A DNA stretch of 64,000 bases from assembly GCF_023149135.1 (NCBI RefSeq), contig NZ_JAIWJX010000002.1:310001-374000 (forward strand), read 5' to 3'. This document shows positions 1 to 10,867 of the stretch, piece after piece (position 1 is the first letter of the stretch; each line of letters opens with the position of its first letter). The notes beneath the pieces are model-generated. The model made no database searches. It was not told the DNA's origin and saw nothing but the letters and a program-made list of their open reading frames with translations. Position numbers and translations under genes: made by a program. Source of the stretch: Fictibacillus marinisediminis. GTDB lineage: Bacteria; Bacillota; Bacilli; Bacillales; Fictibacillaceae.

Positions 1-255
1 ATTACAGTTAATGTGATTACGACCGAAACGGAAGCCGGACTGCCGAACGCGATTCGCTCGAAAGGGTTTGGCGTCACGGATTGGATGGCTTCCGGCCGGG
101 AAGGGCAGCGGCTGATGATGGAGATCCTGACATCACGCAAATCAGAATCCAACTTATATGAAGCGGTCCGTTCACTCGATCCGAAGGCGTTCATTATCTC
201 CCATGAGCCGAAGGCCTTTCATGGCGGATTTTGGGTGAAAAGCATACGGAGGTAG
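1..255 (+). CDS. YebE-like UPF0316/DUF2179 membrane protein, 3' part
   Basis: The frame is open from base 1 and ends at 255, so only the last 84 residues are inside the window. The visible part (GLPNAIRSKGFGVTDW near its start, then SHEPKAFHGGFWVK at the end) matches the cytoplasmic DUF2179 tail of the YebE/UPF0316 family, whose N-terminal half is membrane-embedded. Molecular function is unknown. It sits just before the NETI-motif gene and the purine operon, the same place as yebE in B. subtilis, which supports the call. The true start lies upstream of the window. Confidence 0.8.
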   Translation: MTVNVITTETEAGLPNAIRSKGFGVTDWMASGREGQRLMMEILTSRKSESNLYEAVRSLDPKAFIISHEPKAFHGGFWVKSIRR

Positions 256-257
256 CA

Positions 258-458
258 ATGGATAAAAAGCCAAACAAGAAAAAATTTGAGGTTCAGCCCG
301 GTGAGACGATCTCTGATTGTATAGACCGAATGGCGGAGGAAGGGTATTCCCCTGTACGCCGCATGGAGGAGCCGGTTTTTAAAGAAGTAAAGAAAAATGG
401 AAAAATCGAGCAGGAGTATCACGAACAACGCATTGTTTTTGAAGGGAAAATACAGTAA
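258..458 (+). CDS. NETI motif-containing protein (YebG-like)
   Basis: A 66-residue basic, soluble protein. The ATG at 258 is chosen because GGAGG at 248-252 is well placed; the gene starts 2 bases after the YebE-like stop, so the two are co-transcribed. The segment FEVQPGETISDCIDRM followed by EGYSPVRRMEEPVFKE is the signature of the small NETI-motif family (here the motif reads GETI). No biochemical function is known. Its stop overlaps the first PurR box of the downstream purine promoter. Same position as yebG in B. subtilis. Confidence 0.75.
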   Translation: MDKKPNKKKFEVQPGETISDCIDRMAEEGYSPVRRMEEPVFKEVKKNGKIEQEYHEQRIVFEGKIQ

Positions 459-501
459 AAACCGAACATTAAATTGTCAGAATATATTATTGTTCGATTT
501 T
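457..501 (+). promoter_or_regulatory. Paired PurR boxes (PurR operator)
   Basis: AAAACCGAACATTA (457-470) and the inverted copy ATTGTTCGATTTTT (488-501) each match the PurBox pattern AWWWCCGAACWWT and are separated by 17 bases, the spacing known for Bacillus PurR operators. The site lies directly upstream of the -35 element. PurR represses purine genes and is relieved by PRPP; that is known of the family and inferred here. Confidence 0.85.
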
Positions 502-504
502 TGG

Positions 505-534
505 TTGACACAACTAAATGCCCTTCGTTACAAT
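505..534 (+). promoter_or_regulatory. Sigma-A promoter of the purine operon
   Basis: TTGACA at 505-510 and TACAAT at 529-534, 18 bases apart. It sits just after the PurR operator and about 25 bases before the riboswitch, so transcription should begin near 541 and include the aptamer in the leader. Confidence 0.85.
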
Positions 535-554
535 AAGGGTGACAAAAGCATAGT

Positions 555-625
555 ACCTCATATAATCACGGGATTATGGCCCGTAAGTCTCTACCTGATG
601 ACCGTTATTCATCGGACTATGAGGG
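555..625 (+). promoter_or_regulatory. Guanine-type purine riboswitch aptamer
   Basis: P1 is formed by CCTCATA (556-562) and TATGAGG (618-624). P2 (ACGGG/CCCGT) and P3 (TGATGA/TCATCG) and the conserved joining bases TATGGC and TCTCTACC are all present. The base that decides specificity (C74 of xpt) is C617 in GGACTATG, so guanine/hypoxanthine rather than adenine is expected. It controls the whole purEKBCSQLFMNHD operon together with the terminator at 668-726. Confidence 0.93.
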
Positions 626-667
626 GAAGCACCACTGCTGTTTTCGGCATATCCGCAGGTGAAGTAT

Positions 668-726
668 GTCCAGCGTAGTAGCTTTCTCTCATACAACAGA
701 GAAAGTGAGTACACTGGACTTTTTTA
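668..726 (+). terminator. Riboswitch-controlled intrinsic terminator (pur leader)
   Basis: Two complementary arms, GTCCAG at 668-673 with CTGGAC at 714-719, and CTTTCTCT with AGAGAAAG inside, form a long imperfect stem followed by a T-run at 720-725. It lies between the aptamer and purE and is the expected expression platform: guanine binding favours termination. Confidence 0.85.
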
Positions 727-777
727 TTGCAGAAAAATCATTCACATAGCGTTTAGTTACGATGCGGGGAGGAAACG

Positions 778-1266
778 ATGCAAAAACAAGTTGGCGTTAT
801 TATGGGAAGTACTTCTGACTGGGAAACGATGAAGCATGCTTGCGATGTGCTGGATGAACTTAACGTGCCTTACGAAAAGCGGGTAGTTTCCGCACACAGA
901 ACACCGGATCTGATGTTTCAATATGCAGAAGAAGCGCGCACCAGGGGAATTGGCGTAATCATTGCCGGTGCTGGCGGCGCAGCACACCTGCCAGGTATGG
1001 TGGCTGCGAAAACTGTACTTCCTGTCATCGGCGTGCCGGTTCAATCCAAAGCATTGAACGGCCTTGATTCACTCCTTTCCATCGTTCAGATGCCAGGGGG
1101 AGTACCTGTAGCAACAGTCGCCATCGGCAAAGCAGGCGCCACCAATGCAGGGCTCTTGGCTGCTCAAATTTTAGCGGTAACGGACGAAGGTTTAAACGCT
1201 CGTTTAACAGCGCGCCGCAAGAAGATTCAGGAAACCGTAATAGAAAGCAGTGATTCCCTTGACTAA
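778..1266 (+). CDS. purE: N5-carboxyaminoimidazole ribonucleotide mutase PurE
   Basis: 162 residues, the usual class I PurE length. It converts N5-CAIR to CAIR (step 6 of purine synthesis) together with PurK. The N-terminal GSTSDW phosphate-binding motif, SAHRTP (about residues 40-45) and the [10 protein letters not shown] loop (around 64-73) are all intact. ATG at 778 is preceded by GGGGAGGAAAC. First gene of the purine operon; its 3' end overlaps purK by 17 bases, indicating translational coupling. Confidence 0.97.
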   Translation: MQKQVGVIMGSTSDWETMKHACDVLDELNVPYEKRVVSAHRTPDLMFQYAEEARTRGIGVIIAGAGGAAHLPGMVAAKTVLPVIGVPVQSKALNGLDSLLSIVQMPGGVPVATVAIGKAGATNAGLLAAQILAVTDEGLNARLTARRKKIQETVIESSDSLD

Positions 1267-2413
1267 AACCATTTTGCCAGGACAGACGATTGGTATTTTA
1301 GGCGGAGGACAGCTTGGACGGATGATGGCGATCAGTGCCCGTGAGATGGGCTATGGGATCGTTGTACTGGATCCCGGTGAAAAGTCGCCGTGCGGACAAA
1401 TAAGCGATGAACAGATCGTTTCGTCTTATGATGATGCAGCAGGCATCGAGGAACTGGCTCAAAAGAGTGACGTCATTACGTATGAGTTCGAAAATGTAGA
1501 CAGCGAAAAAGCTCAGTGGCTTGAAAAGAATGCCTGCATGCCTCAAGGAAGCCGGCTTCTCTATCTTACGCAGCACAGGATCAGGGAAAAGAAAGCCATT
1601 GAACAAGCGGGCGTTAAGGTCGCACCCTACCTTCCTGTGCAAGATAAAGAAGAATTGCGTAAAGCCGCAGATCAGCTGGGACTTCCAGCCGTTTTGAAAA
1701 CGTGCCGCGGAGGCTATGATGGGAAGGGGCAGGCAGTGATCCGAAGTGAAGCTGATCTTGCCAAAGCGGAAGAACTGATTGCCGGAAACAGAGAGTGTGT
1801 CCTGGAAAGCTGGGTTTCCTTTAAGAAAGAACTCTCAGTCATTGTAACCAGAGGAACGAATGGCGAGATGACGACGTTCCCGGCTGCAGAAAACATTCAC
1901 CTGGAAAACATTCTTCACCAGTCGATCGTGCCGGCGAGGATCTCTGAGGAGACGGCAGCAAAAGCTTATGAGATGGCAAAACAGATTGCACTTGAGCTGG
2001 ACTTGTACGGAACGCTCGCAGTAGAGATGTTTTTTGGAACTGACGGTGAGATCTACGTGAACGAACTGGCACCAAGGCCTCATAATTCCGGACACTATAC
2101 GATCGAAGCCTGTGAAACGTCTCAGTTTCAGCAGCATGTACGAGCCGTTTGCGGACTGCCGCTTGGCAAAACAGCACTGGTCAGCCCGGCAGTGATGATT
2201 AACGTGCTTGGTGAACATATGAAGCCATTGCTGGCCAATTTGGAATTACTGAAAGACGCCAAGCTTCACCTGTATGGAAAAGATGAAGCGAAATTGAAAC
2301 GAAAAATGGGCCACATTACTGTGCTCGGAAACACGGTAAGCGAAGCCCTCGACAAAGCAGAATTCATTAAAGCTGCTGTACTCAAGATCGAAAAGCTGGA
2401 GGTAACGACATGA
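1250..2413 (+). CDS. purK: N5-CAIR synthetase PurK
   Basis: 387-residue ATP-grasp enzyme that carboxylates AIR with ATP and bicarbonate, feeding PurE. The N-terminal [12 protein letters not shown] nucleotide-binding loop, the [15 protein letters not shown]-grasp loop and the [18 protein letters not shown] segment are all present. The start is uncertain: GTG at 1250 gives the full frame, but TTG at 1259 ([12 protein letters not shown]) is also possible and neither has a strong Shine-Dalgarno, consistent with coupling to purE. Its stop overlaps the purB ATG in an ATGA. Confidence 0.95.
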   Translation: MIPLTKTILPGQTIGILGGGQLGRMMAISAREMGYGIVVLDPGEKSPCGQISDEQIVSSYDDAAGIEELAQKSDVITYEFENVDSEKAQWLEKNACMPQGSRLLYLTQHRIREKKAIEQAGVKVAPYLPVQDKEELRKAADQLGLPAVLKTCRGGYDGKGQAVIRSEADLAKAEELIAGNRECVLESWVSFKKELSVIVTRGTNGEMTTFPAAENIHLENILHQSIVPARISEETAAKAYEMAKQIALELDLYGTLAVEMFFGTDGEIYVNELAPRPHNSGHYTIEACETSQFQQHVRAVCGLPLGKTALVSPAVMINVLGEHMKPLLANLELLKDAKLHLYGKDEAKLKRKMGHITVLGNTVSEALDKAEFIKAAVLKIEKLEVTT

Positions 2414-3702
2414 TTGAACGTTATACGCGCCCCGAAATGGGAGCCATTTGGACAGATGAAAACCGATTTAAAGCATGGCTTGAAGTAGAAATTTTAGCTT
2501 GTGAAGCATGGGCAGAACTTGGTGAGATTCCGAAAGAGGACGTGAAGAAGCTTCGCGAAAATGCCTCTTTTGACATCAACCGCATTTTAGAGATCGAGCA
2601 GGAGACACGCCATGATGTTGTAGCCTTTACCCGCGCAGTTTCTGAAACGCTTGGAGATGAGCGCAAGTGGGTGCATTATGGACTAACTTCAACAGACGTC
2701 GTTGATACAGCGTTATCTTATCTGCTTTTACAGGCGAATGAGATTTTGATCAAGGACATCGAAAGGTTCATCGAAATCATCGGAAACAAAGCGAAAGAAC
2801 ACAAATACACCGTTATGATGGGCCGTACTCACGGTGTGCACGCTGAACCTACAACATTTGGCCTCAAACTTGCACTTTGGTATGAAGAAATGAAGCGCAA
2901 CCTGGAGCGATTCAAGCAAGCAGCTGATTCTGTCCGCGTCGGAAAGATCAGCGGAGCTGTCGGCACGTATGCCAACATCGATCCATTCGTTGAAAAGTTT
3001 GTCTGTGAAAACCTGGGGCTTGAAGCATCGCCGATCTCAACGCAAACCCTGCAGCGTGACCGCCATGCTCATTACTTGTCTGCGTTGGCACTTGTGGCTA
3101 CAAGCATTGAAAAGTTCGCGGTTGAAATTCGCGGACTTCAAAAAAGTGAAACACGTGAAGTGGAAGAGTTCTTTGCGAAGGGGCAAAAAGGGTCGTCAGC
3201 AATGCCTCACAAACGCAATCCAATCGGCTCTGAGAACATGACAGGATTAGCTCGTGTGGTCCGAGGGTACATGATGACTGCGTATGAAAACGTGCCGCTA
3301 TGGCATGAACGTGACATCTCTCACTCATCGGCAGAACGCATTATTCTGCCGGATGCAACGATCGCATTGAACTACATGCTTAACCGTTTTGGCAATATCG
3401 TGAAGAACTTGACGGTATTCCCTGAAAACATGAAACGCAACATGACGAGAACGTACGGATTGATCTACTCTCAGCGTGTTCTTCTCAAATTGATCGATAA
3501 AGGCATGAGCCGTGAAGCTGCGTACGATATCGTCCAGCCAAAAGCGATGCAGGCGTGGGAAGAAGGCATTCAATTCAAACAGCTCGTACAAGAAGAGCCG
3601 CGCATTACTGAAAAACTAACACCTGAAGATATCGAGGATTGTTTCGACTACTCCTACCATCTTCAGCATGTGGATACCATCTTTGAACGATTAGGGCTGT
3701 AA
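2410..3702 (+). CDS. purB: Adenylosuccinate lyase PurB
   Basis: 430 residues. It cleaves SAICAR to AICAR and adenylosuccinate to AMP, so it works in both IMP and AMP synthesis. The fumarase-superfamily signature [11 protein letters not shown] (about residues 261-271) carries the flexible catalytic serine loop, and TSTDVVDTA and [11 protein letters not shown] form the other active-site regions. ATG at 2410 is preceded by GGAGGTAAC and overlaps the purK stop. It is followed by an unusual 256-base gap before purC. Confidence 0.97.
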   Translation: MIERYTRPEMGAIWTDENRFKAWLEVEILACEAWAELGEIPKEDVKKLRENASFDINRILEIEQETRHDVVAFTRAVSETLGDERKWVHYGLTSTDVVDTALSYLLLQANEILIKDIERFIEIIGNKAKEHKYTVMMGRTHGVHAEPTTFGLKLALWYEEMKRNLERFKQAADSVRVGKISGAVGTYANIDPFVEKFVCENLGLEASPISTQTLQRDRHAHYLSALALVATSIEKFAVEIRGLQKSETREVEEFFAKGQKGSSAMPHKRNPIGSENMTGLARVVRGYMMTAYENVPLWHERDISHSSAERIILPDATIALNYMLNRFGNIVKNLTVFPENMKRNMTRTYGLIYSQRVLLKLIDKGMSREAAYDIVQPKAMQAWEEGIQFKQLVQEEPRITEKLTPEDIEDCFDYSYHLQHVDTIFERLGL

Positions 3703-3722
3703 TTTACTGTCTTGGGGTGAAA

Positions 3723-3750
3723 GGAACGAGAAGGGAAACCTTTTCGTTCC
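3723..3750 (+). repeat. Hairpin with GAAA tetraloop in the purB-purC gap
   Basis: GGAACGAGAAGG (3723-3734) and CCTTTTCGTTCC (3739-3750) pair over 12 positions with one wobble, closed by a GAAA (GNRA-type) loop. No T-run follows, so it is not a standard terminator. It could stabilise the upstream mRNA or act as a processing boundary inside the operon; that is inference. Confidence 0.6.
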
Positions 3751-3756
3751 GGAGCG

Positions 3757-3894
3757 CCTCAGCACTACTAATAGGATCCAGCTTCGGTGTCCAGGCCCTC
3801 GAGGTCGTTTCACTTTTGATCAGAAAACAAAAAGCGTTTTATGCTCAAAAGTTCCAATGCTTGTCGGGCCTGAACGTACACCTCAGCACTTCTA
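3757..3894. repeat. Folded intergenic repeat element between purB and purC
   Basis: The stretch is bounded by near-identical direct repeats CCTCAGCACTACTA (3757-3770) and CCTCAGCACTTCTA (3881-3894). Inside, CAGGCCC (3792-3798) pairs with GGGCCTG (3866-3872) and ACTTTTGA with TCAAAAGT (3845-3852), giving a long interrupted stem. The CCCTCGAGGTCG...CTTGTCGGG pattern resembles intergenic repeats common in Bacillaceae genomes. No convincing coding sequence. The flanking direct repeats could be a target duplication left by insertion. Confidence 0.6.
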
Positions 3895-3899
3895 TAAAA

Positions 3900-3930
3900 T
3901 TGCCAATATTCGTAATTTTTGCAGTATAAT
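3900..3930 (+). promoter_or_regulatory. Possible internal promoter before purC
   Basis: TTGCCA at 3900-3905 and a perfect TATAAT at 3925-3930, with a long 19-base spacer. It lies 29 bases before the purC start and just after the folded repeat, so purC and the later genes may have a secondary promoter. Weak because of the spacing. Confidence 0.4.
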
Positions 3931-3958
3931 TCGGAAGCTTATAACAGGGGGACTTTGA

Positions 3959-4678
3959 ATGGAAAAGCAAACCTTGCTTTATGAAGGAAAGGCGAAGAAG
4001 ATTTACAGCACAGAAGATCAGCATACCGTTTGGGTGGAGTACAAGGATTCAGCGACAGCTTTTAATGGCGAAAAGAAAGCAACCATCGATGGGAAAGGCC
4101 GTTTGAATAACGAAATTACGAGTCTGATGTTTTCGATGCTAGAGGAAAACAACATTCCAACCCACTTTATCTCCAAGCAATCTCCAACAGAACAGATTGT
4201 CCAGCACGTAACCATCATTCCTTTGGAAGTGGTAGTCCGCAACGTGGTGGCTGGTACACTGGCTAAACGCACAGGGCTGCCGGAGGGACATGTTCTTCAT
4301 AAGCCGATCGTCGAATTCTATTTCAAAAATGACGACCTTGGCGATCCTCTTTTTAATCATGATCATATCGAGGCTCTTGAACTGGCAGCTCCTAAGCAGC
4401 TGGAAGACATGAGAGAGCTTGCGCTTCAGGTCAATACAATACTCACAGCATTTTTTACAGAGAAAAAGGTTAGATTAATCGACTTTAAGCTGGAATTCGG
4501 GAACAACGCCAAGGGCGAATTGCTTGTGGCGGATGAGATCTCACCGGACACGTGCCGCCTTTGGGACAGCGAAACGAACGAAAAGCTGGATAAAGATGTC
4601 TTTCGCCGTGATCTTGGCAGTTTAACAGAAGCCTATGAAAAAATTTTAGAGCGTTTAGGGGGAAATTTGCATGTATAA
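3959..4678 (+). CDS. purC: SAICAR synthetase PurC
   Basis: 239 residues, usual length. It joins aspartate to CAIR with ATP to give SAICAR. LLYEGKAKKIY at the N-terminus is the nucleotide-binding strand-loop, and LIDFKLEFG with DEISPDTCRLWD (about residues 173-205) is the family signature. ATG at 3959 follows AGGGGG. Its end overlaps purS by 8 bases. Confidence 0.97.
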   Translation: MEKQTLLYEGKAKKIYSTEDQHTVWVEYKDSATAFNGEKKATIDGKGRLNNEITSLMFSMLEENNIPTHFISKQSPTEQIVQHVTIIPLEVVVRNVVAGTLAKRTGLPEGHVLHKPIVEFYFKNDDLGDPLFNHDHIEALELAAPKQLEDMRELALQVNTILTAFFTEKKVRLIDFKLEFGNNAKGELLVADEISPDTCRLWDSETNEKLDKDVFRRDLGSLTEAYEKILERLGGNLHV

Positions 4679-4925
4679 AGTAAAAGTATTCGTCACGTTG
4701 AAGGAAAGCGTATTGGATCCTCAAGGAACAGCTGTAAAAGGCTCGCTTCACCGCATGGAGTACAACGAAGTTCAAGATGTGCGCATCGGTAAATACCTAG
4801 AGCTCACGATCGAAGAAGGCGTTGAAAACCTGGACAAGCGCGTTGCGGAAATGTGTGAAAAATTGCTCTCCAACCCGGTTATTGAAGATTATCGCTATGA
4901 GGTGGAGGAGGTCGTCGCACAGTGA
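4671..4925 (+). CDS. purS: FGAM synthase subunit PurS
   Basis: 84 residues. Small structural subunit that holds PurQ and PurL together in the three-part FGAM synthase of Gram-positive bacteria. [16 protein letters not shown] is the typical start of the family. ATG at 4671 lies inside the end of purC, and the stop overlaps the purQ GTG. Confidence 0.95.
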   Translation: MYKVKVFVTLKESVLDPQGTAVKGSLHRMEYNEVQDVRIGKYLELTIEEGVENLDKRVAEMCEKLLSNPVIEDYRYEVEEVVAQ

Positions 4926-5605
4926 GATTTGCGGTTATCGTTTTTCCAGGATCCAACTGTGACATTGACATGTTTCACGCAGTAAAAGACGAGCTTGGTG
5001 CTGAAGCAGAGTATGTCTGGCATGATGAAAGCAATCTGGACCGCTTTGACGGAATCCTGCTTCCAGGCGGATTCTCATACGGAGACTACTTGCGCACAGG
5101 TGCCATCGCCCAGTTTTCAAACGTGATGGATGAAGTGAAGAAAGCCGCTCAAGCCGGCAAGCCTGTTCTTGGCGTATGCAACGGGTTTCAGATTCTCCTT
5201 GAAACAGGACTTCTGCCTGGAGCAATGCGGCGCAACGAATCATTGAAATTCATCTGCAAGCCGGAAAAACTTCAAGTTGTGAACGCCGAGACCATGTTCA
5301 GTTCTTCCTATGAGCAAGGGGAAGAAATTACGATTCCGATCGCACATGGTGAAGGAAACTACTATTGTGACGAAGAGACGCTAAAGCAGCTGGAAAAAGA
5401 GAACCGAATCGTCTTCCGCTATAAAAATAACCCGAACGGATCGATCTCTGATATTGCAGGGATCATGAATGAAAGAGGAAATGTATTGGGCATGATGCCG
5501 CATCCGGAGCGTGCGGTCAGCGGCCTATTGGGCAGTGACGACGGTCTGAAATTGTTTCAATCAATCGTAAAAAGCTGGAGGGAAAACCATGTCTTATCTT
5601 CATGA
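4922..5605 (+). CDS. purQ: FGAM synthase glutaminase subunit PurQ
   Basis: 227-residue class I glutamine amidotransferase that releases ammonia for PurL. The nucleophile cysteine sits in GVCNGFQIL (about residue 86), and MPHPER near the C-terminus supplies the catalytic histidine and glutamate. GTG start at 4922 with GGAGGAGG about 11 bases upstream; GTGA overlap with purS. Confidence 0.96.
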   Translation: MRFAVIVFPGSNCDIDMFHAVKDELGAEAEYVWHDESNLDRFDGILLPGGFSYGDYLRTGAIAQFSNVMDEVKKAAQAGKPVLGVCNGFQILLETGLLPGAMRRNESLKFICKPEKLQVVNAETMFSSSYEQGEEITIPIAHGEGNYYCDEETLKQLEKENRIVFRYKNNPNGSISDIAGIMNERGNVLGMMPHPERAVSGLLGSDDGLKLFQSIVKSWRENHVLSS

Positions 5606-7820
5606 ACCTACTGCAGAACAAATTCAGGAGCAAAAATTATACCGTGATATGGGCTTGAACGATGATGAGTTTTCACTCGTACAATCAATCATCGGCCGTC
5701 TTCCAAACTGGACGGAAACCGGATTGTTCTCGGTTATGTGGAGTGAGCATTGTTCGTATAAAAACTCCAAGCCTGTCCTTCGCAGGTTCCCGGTAGAAGG
5801 AGAACGCGTTCTTCAAGGACCAGGAGAAGGAGCCGGGGTTGTAGACATCGGTGACGGCCAGGCGGTTGTTTTTAAAATCGAAAGCCACAACCATCCTTCT
5901 GCCATTGAACCGTACCAAGGTGCAGCAACCGGGGTTGGCGGCATCATTCGCGACATCTTTTCCATGGGCGCGCGTCCTGTCGCACTATTAAACTCACTTC
6001 GTTTCGGGGAGTTAACTTCTTCCCGCGTAAAATATTTATTTGAAGAAGTAGTAGCGGGTATCGCAGGCTATGGCAACTGTATTGGTATCCCAACAGTTGG
6101 GGGAGAAGTACAGTTCGACGCTTCTTATGACGGCAATCCGCTCGTGAATGCGATGTGTGTCGGCTTGATCGACCACAAAGACATCCAAAAGGGACTGGCA
6201 AAAGGCGCAGGCAACTCTGTGATGTATGTTGGAGCAAGAACCGGACGCGACGGCATTCACGGTGCAACCTTTGCATCAGAAGAACTGACCGAAGCATCTG
6301 AAGAGAAGCGCCCGGCGGTTCAGGTCGGTGATCCGTTCATGGAAAAACTTTTGCTTGAAGCCTGTTTGGAGCTCATCCAGAACTGTGATGCATTAGTCGG
6401 CATCCAGGATATGGGGGCAGCAGGGCTAACAAGTTCTTCTGCAGAGATGGCGAGCAAAGCGGGTATGGGTATCGAGATGAACCTGGATCTTGTACCGCAG
6501 CGCGAGCTTCACATGAGCGCATACGAAATGATGCTTTCTGAATCTCAGGAACGCATGCTGATCGTTATGGAAAAAGGCAGAGAGCAAGAGGCTGTTGAGA
6601 TCTTTGAGAAATGGGGCCTAGAGGCAGTTGTCGTAGGAAAAGTAATTGAAGAAAAGCAGCTTCGCCTTGTTCATCACGGAGAAGTGGTTGCAGACGTTCC
6701 GGTTGATGCACTTGCAGAAGAAGCGCCGGTCTATAATAAGCCATCCAAAGAACCTGCGTATTTTTCTCAGTTCCAGAACGAAGAAGTTTTCGTTCCAAAC
6801 GTAGAAAACAAGAAAGACACGCTGCTGCAGCTTTTATCCCAGCCAACGATCGCGAGCAAGTCATGGGTATTTGACCAGTATGATTACATGGTTCGCACGA
6901 GCACGGTCGTGCCTCCGGGATCAGATGCAGCAGTCATCCGTATCCGTGAAACGGATAAAGCACTCGCGATGACAACAGACTGCAACTCGCGCTACATCTA
7001 TCTTGATCCGGAAACAGGCGGAAAGATCGCGGTAGCTGAAGCAGCAAGAAACCTTGTATGTTCAGGAGCAGAGCCGCTTGCCATCACAGACTGCCTGAAC
7101 TACGGAAACCCTGAAAAGCCGGAGATCTTCTGGCAGCTTGAAAAGTCCGTTGACGGAATGAGCGAGGCGTGCCGAACGCTGAGCACACCCGTCATCGGCG
7201 GCAACGTTTCTTTATACAACGAAACAAACGGTGTGGCTGTATATCCGACGCCGGTCATCGGCATGGTCGGACTAATTTCTCACCTTGACCATATTACGAC
7301 GCAATATTTTAAAACACCTGGAGATCTAGTCTATGTGATCGGTGAGACACAGCAGGAATTTGGCGGAAGTGAGCTGCAAAAAATGCAGCTTGGCAAGATC
7401 TCCGGAAAAGCACCTGAGCTTCATCTTGAAACAGAAGCTAAACGCCAAAAACAATTGCTCGAAGCGATTCAGAACGGGTTGGTTGAATCCGCACATGATG
7501 TGGCAGAAGGCGGGTTGTCGGTAGCACTAGCCGAGAGCATGATGAACGGCGGCATCGGTGCTTCTGTTGAAGTAAATGGCGATATCGTTTCTGTGCTATA
7601 CAGTGAAACACAGTCACGTTTCCTCGTTTCAGTCAAACCGGAAAACGCAAAGGCGTTTGAAGCCATGGTACAAGACGCGAAACAAATCGGTTTTGTGACC
7701 GACACAGCTGTTCTTCGTATCGACCATGAAACAGGCGAAGAAGTGCTGGCAGCGACTCATGAAGAACTTCATTCCGCCTGGAAAGGAGCAATACCATGCT
7801 TGCTGACATCAAAGGCTTAA
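5589..7820 (+). CDS. purL: FGAM synthase ATPase subunit PurL (small type)
   Basis: 743 residues, the short Gram-positive form without a fused glutaminase. It converts FGAR to FGAM with ATP and ammonia from Pur[14 protein letters not shown], the [23 protein letters not shown] loop and the second-half [16 protein letters not shown] region show the duplicated AIR-synthase fold. The ATG at 5589 overlaps purQ by 17 bases, and its own end overlaps purF by 25 bases. Confidence 0.97.
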   Translation: MSYLHEPTAEQIQEQKLYRDMGLNDDEFSLVQSIIGRLPNWTETGLFSVMWSEHCSYKNSKPVLRRFPVEGERVLQGPGEGAGVVDIGDGQAVVFKIESHNHPSAIEPYQGAATGVGGIIRDIFSMGARPVALLNSLRFGELTSSRVKYLFEEVVAGIAGYGNCIGIPTVGGEVQFDASYDGNPLVNAMCVGLIDHKDIQKGLAKGAGNSVMYVGARTGRDGIHGATFASEELTEASEEKRPAVQVGDPFMEKLLLEACLELIQNCDALVGIQDMGAAGLTSSSAEMASKAGMGIEMNLDLVPQRELHMSAYEMMLSESQERMLIVMEKGREQEAVEIFEKWGLEAVVVGKVIEEKQLRLVHHGEVVADVPVDALAEEAPVYNKPSKEPAYFSQFQNEEVFVPNVENKKDTLLQLLSQPTIASKSWVFDQYDYMVRTSTVVPPGSDAAVIRIRETDKALAMTTDCNSRYIYLDPETGGKIAVAEAARNLVCSGAEPLAITDCLNYGNPEKPEIFWQLEKSVDGMSEACRTLSTPVIGGNVSLYNETNGVAVYPTPVIGMVGLISHLDHITTQYFKTPGDLVYVIGETQQEFGGSELQKMQLGKISGKAPELHLETEAKRQKQLLEAIQNGLVESAHDVAEGGLSVALAESMMNGGIGASVEVNGDIVSVLYSETQSRFLVSVKPENAKAFEAMVQDAKQIGFVTDTAVLRIDHETGEEVLAATHEELHSAWKGAIPCLLTSKA

Positions 7821-9214
7821 ACGAAGAATGCGGGGTATTTGGGATCTGGGGCCACCAGGATGCGGCCCAGTTAACATATTATGGCCTTCACAGTCTTCAG
7901 CACAGAGGACAGGAAGGTGCAGGCATTGTGGTTACAGACGGTGCCAAGCTGAAAATGCACAAAGGACACGGTCTTGTGAACGAGGTATTCAGCCGCGGAG
8001 AATTGGAAGGATTAACAGGACATGCGGCCATTGGCCATGTCCGTTACTCCACAGCAGGCGGGAACGAATATGCAAATGTTCAGCCCCTGCTTTTCCGTTC
8101 ACAGACGTCCAGTCTTGCCCTTGCCCATAACGGAAATCTCGTAAATGCCAACGCATTGAAGCATCAGCTTGAAGCGCAGGGAAGTATTTTTCAAACGACT
8201 TCTGACACGGAAGTACTCGCTCATTTAATTAAACGAAGCGGCTATATCGGATTAAAAGATCAAGTGAAAAATGCGCTGACCATGCTTAAGGGAGCGTACG
8301 CTTTTGTCATCATGACCGAGGACAAACTGATGGTGGCGCTTGACCCGCACGGCCTTCGTCCACTATCCATCGGAATCCTGGGAGATGCTTATGTCGTCGC
8401 TTCTGAAACGTGTGCATTTGACGTGGTTGGAGCCGAGTATTTACGTGATGTGAAACCTGGTGAACTATTAATTATTGATAATGACGGCATGACAGCGGAC
8501 ACGTTCTCTTCACCGATGAACCGCTCCATCTGCTCTATGGAATATATTTATTTTTCAAGACCGGACAGCAACATCGATCAGATTAATATCCATAGCGCAC
8601 GAAAAAACCTTGGTAAAGAGCTCTATAAGGAGTTTCCGGTAGAGGCTGATGTCGTAACAGGGGTTCCTGATTCCAGTATTTCAGCAGCAATCGGATATGC
8701 GGAAGAGTCTGGCATACCGTATGAGATCGGTTTGATCAAAAATCGTTATGTCGGCCGTACGTTCATCCAGCCTTCTCAGGAATTGCGTGAACTAGGGGTG
8801 AAAATGAAGCTTTCTCCGGTTCGCGGGATTGTAGAAGGCAAACGTGTGGTCATGGTGGATGACTCGATCGTTCGCGGAACAACAAGCCGGCGTATCGTTA
8901 AAATGCTGCGCGCGGCAGGAGCGACTGAAGTGCATGTACGGATTACCGCACCGCCGATCGCCCACCCGTGTTATTACGGAATTGATACCTCTGAGCGTGC
9001 AGAACTGATTGCATCGAATCATTCTGTAGAAGAAATCAGGGACATTATCGGTGCGGATTCACTGGCGTTCCTATCTCCGCAAGGATTGTTAAGAGGAATC
9101 GGACGCCCGGACAGCGATCCGAACAACGGACAGTGCCTCGCTTGCTTTACTGGAAAGTATCCGACGGAAATTTACCCGGATACGGTGCTGCCTTACGAAA
9201 AAGAAATGGTGTAA
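7796..9214 (+). CDS. purF: Amidophosphoribosyltransferase PurF
   Basis: 472 residues. It commits PRPP and glutamine to purine synthesis. An 11-residue propeptide ([11 protein letters not shown]) precedes Cys12, which becomes the N-terminal nucleophile (CGVFGIWG) after self-cleavage. Cys246, Cys392 and the CLAC pair at 447/450 match the four ligands of the [4Fe-4S] cluster known from the Bacillus enzyme. [14 protein letters not shown] (about residues 351-364) is the PRPP-binding motif. ATG at 7796 lies within purL. Confidence 0.97.
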   Translation: MLADIKGLNEECGVFGIWGHQDAAQLTYYGLHSLQHRGQEGAGIVVTDGAKLKMHKGHGLVNEVFSRGELEGLTGHAAIGHVRYSTAGGNEYANVQPLLFRSQTSSLALAHNGNLVNANALKHQLEAQGSIFQTTSDTEVLAHLIKRSGYIGLKDQVKNALTMLKGAYAFVIMTEDKLMVALDPHGLRPLSIGILGDAYVVASETCAFDVVGAEYLRDVKPGELLIIDNDGMTADTFSSPMNRSICSMEYIYFSRPDSNIDQINIHSARKNLGKELYKEFPVEADVVTGVPDSSISAAIGYAEESGIPYEIGLIKNRYVGRTFIQPSQELRELGVKMKLSPVRGIVEGKRVVMVDDSIVRGTTSRRIVKMLRAAGATEVHVRITAPPIAHPCYYGIDTSERAELIASNHSVEEIRDIIGADSLAFLSPQGLLRGIGRPDSDPNNGQCLACFTGKYPTEIYPDTVLPYEKEMV

Positions 9215-9239
9215 TGGTTTAAAAAAGGGAGGAAATACA

Positions 9240-10280
9240 ATGGCAGAGGCATACAAACAGGCCGGAGTAGATATTGAAGCGGGCTATGAAGCGGTAGACA
9301 GAATTAAGAAACACGCATTGCGTACACGCCGTCCGGAAGTCATGGCAGGCCTTGGCGGATTCGGGGCAATGTTCGATCTGTCCAATCTGTCTTATAAAGA
9401 GCCTGTTCTTATTTCAGGAACAGACGGAGTGGGAACGAAGCTTATGGTGGCGATCATGATGGACAAGCATGATACCATTGGAGTTGACGCTGTCGCGATG
9501 TGTGTGAACGATATCGTGGCTCAAGGAGCCGAGCCGCTGTACTTCCTGGATTACATTGCATGCGGCAGGCTGGAGCCTGCTAAAGTCGAAGACATCGTAA
9601 AAGGGATCGCTGACGGCTGCGAACAAGCTGGCTGTGCCCTTATCGGGGGAGAAACTGCAGAAATGCCAGGCATGTACAGCAACGGAGACTATGACCTCGC
9701 CGGTTTTTCAGTCGGCGGTGCTGAAAAATCTAAGCTGATCCATCCCGGTCTTGTAAAAGAAGGCGATGTACTAATCGGACTTTCTTCCAACGGTATTCAC
9801 AGCAATGGCTATTCTTTGGTCCGCAAAGTGCTGCTTGAAACTGGCCAGCTTGATCTGAACGGAGAGTTTGGAAGTGAAGGCCGGACTCTTGGCGAAGAGC
9901 TGCTCGTGCCAACCCGAATCTATGTGAAACCGCTGCTTAACGTTTATAAAAACTATCATGTTCACGGAGCGGCGCATATTACCGGCGGAGGTTTCATTGA
10001 AAACATTCCCCGTATGCTGCCTGAAGGACTTGCGGCAGAAGTTGATTATGGTTCATGGCCGATTCCAGAGATTTTTGATGCCATAGAAGAGACCGGAAAC
10101 ATCGGCAGAAAAGAGATGTTCACGACGTTCAACATGGGAATCGGAATGGTTCTTGCTGTGGATTATGACGAAGCGTTCGATATTATCCAATCCCTTGAAC
10201 AGGATGGAGAGAAAGCATTTGTGATCGGCCGTGTGAAAAAAGGCGAGGGTGTTGTGTTCGGCGGCGGTGAACTGAAATGA
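9240..10280 (+). CDS. purM: AIR synthetase PurM
   Basis: 346 residues, standard length. ATP-driven ring closure of FGAM to [13 protein letters not shown] and the [12 protein letters not shown] signature (about residues 132-143) are intact. ATG at 9240 follows GGGAGG. The 25-base gap to purF is the longest spacing in this part of the operon; the 3' end overlaps purN in ATGA. Confidence 0.97.
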   Translation: MAEAYKQAGVDIEAGYEAVDRIKKHALRTRRPEVMAGLGGFGAMFDLSNLSYKEPVLISGTDGVGTKLMVAIMMDKHDTIGVDAVAMCVNDIVAQGAEPLYFLDYIACGRLEPAKVEDIVKGIADGCEQAGCALIGGETAEMPGMYSNGDYDLAGFSVGGAEKSKLIHPGLVKEGDVLIGLSSNGIHSNGYSLVRKVLLETGQLDLNGEFGSEGRTLGEELLVPTRIYVKPLLNVYKNYHVHGAAHITGGGFIENIPRMLPEGLAAEVDYGSWPIPEIFDAIEETGNIGRKEMFTTFNMGIGMVLAVDYDEAFDIIQSLEQDGEKAFVIGRVKKGEGVVFGGGELK

Positions 10281-10867
10281 AAAAGATCGCAGTATTTGCA
10301 TCAGGGAGCGGCTCAAACTTTCAAGCGATTAACGATGCCATAAACGAAAAGAGCCTCGGCGCCGAAATTTCACTGCTTGTCTGTGACAAGCCAGGGGCTT
10401 ATGTCATCGAGCGGGCAGAAGAAGCGGGAGTGGAGTACTTTACGTTTTTTCCGAAGCAGTACGAAACAAAAGTGGAATTTGAAACGGAGATTTTAAAGCA
10501 GCTGAAGGCGAGAGACATTGAGTTCATCGTCCTGGCTGGATACATGCGGCTGATCGGCTGCACGCTGCTGGCTGAGTATGAAGGCCGGATCGTAAATATC
10601 CACCCGTCCCTGCTTCCGGCTTTTCCCGGCAAGGATGCGATCGGCCAAGCGTTAGAAGCACAAGCGGGAGTATCAGGAGTTACTGTACATTACGTGGACA
10701 GCGGAATGGATACAGGGCCGATAATCGCCCAAAAAGCAGTAATGATCAAAAAAGAAGATACGAGAGAGACCTTGCAGCAGCGGATCCAGAAGGTAGAGCA
10801 TGAGCTGCTTCCTCGTGTTTTACAGGATCTATTCAACCAAGAAAAAGTGGGAGGAGTTCAATCTTGA
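10277..10867 (+). CDS. purN: GAR transformylase PurN
   Basis: 196 residues. It transfers a formyl group from 10-formyl-tetrahydrofolate to GAR. The N-terminal [14 protein letters not shown] phosphate loop, [19 protein letters not shown] and [15 protein letters not shown] (catalytic His and Asp) are all present. Starts with ATGA on the purM stop and ends with TTGA on the purH start. Confidence 0.97.
   Translation: MKKIAVFASGSGSNFQAINDAINEKSLGAEISLLVCDKPGAYVIERAEEAGVEYFTFFPKQYETKVEFETEILKQLKARDIEFIVLAGYMRLIGCTLLAEYEGRIVNIHPSLLPAFPGKDAIGQALEAQAGVSGVTVHYVDSGMDTGPIIAQKAVMIKKEDTRETLQQRIQKVEHELLPRVLQDLFNQEKVGGVQS

Noticed and set aside
3717..3929. 70-residue frame between purB and purC
   Set aside because: It lies across the hairpin and repeat element, has no family resemblance and begins only 15 bases after purB.
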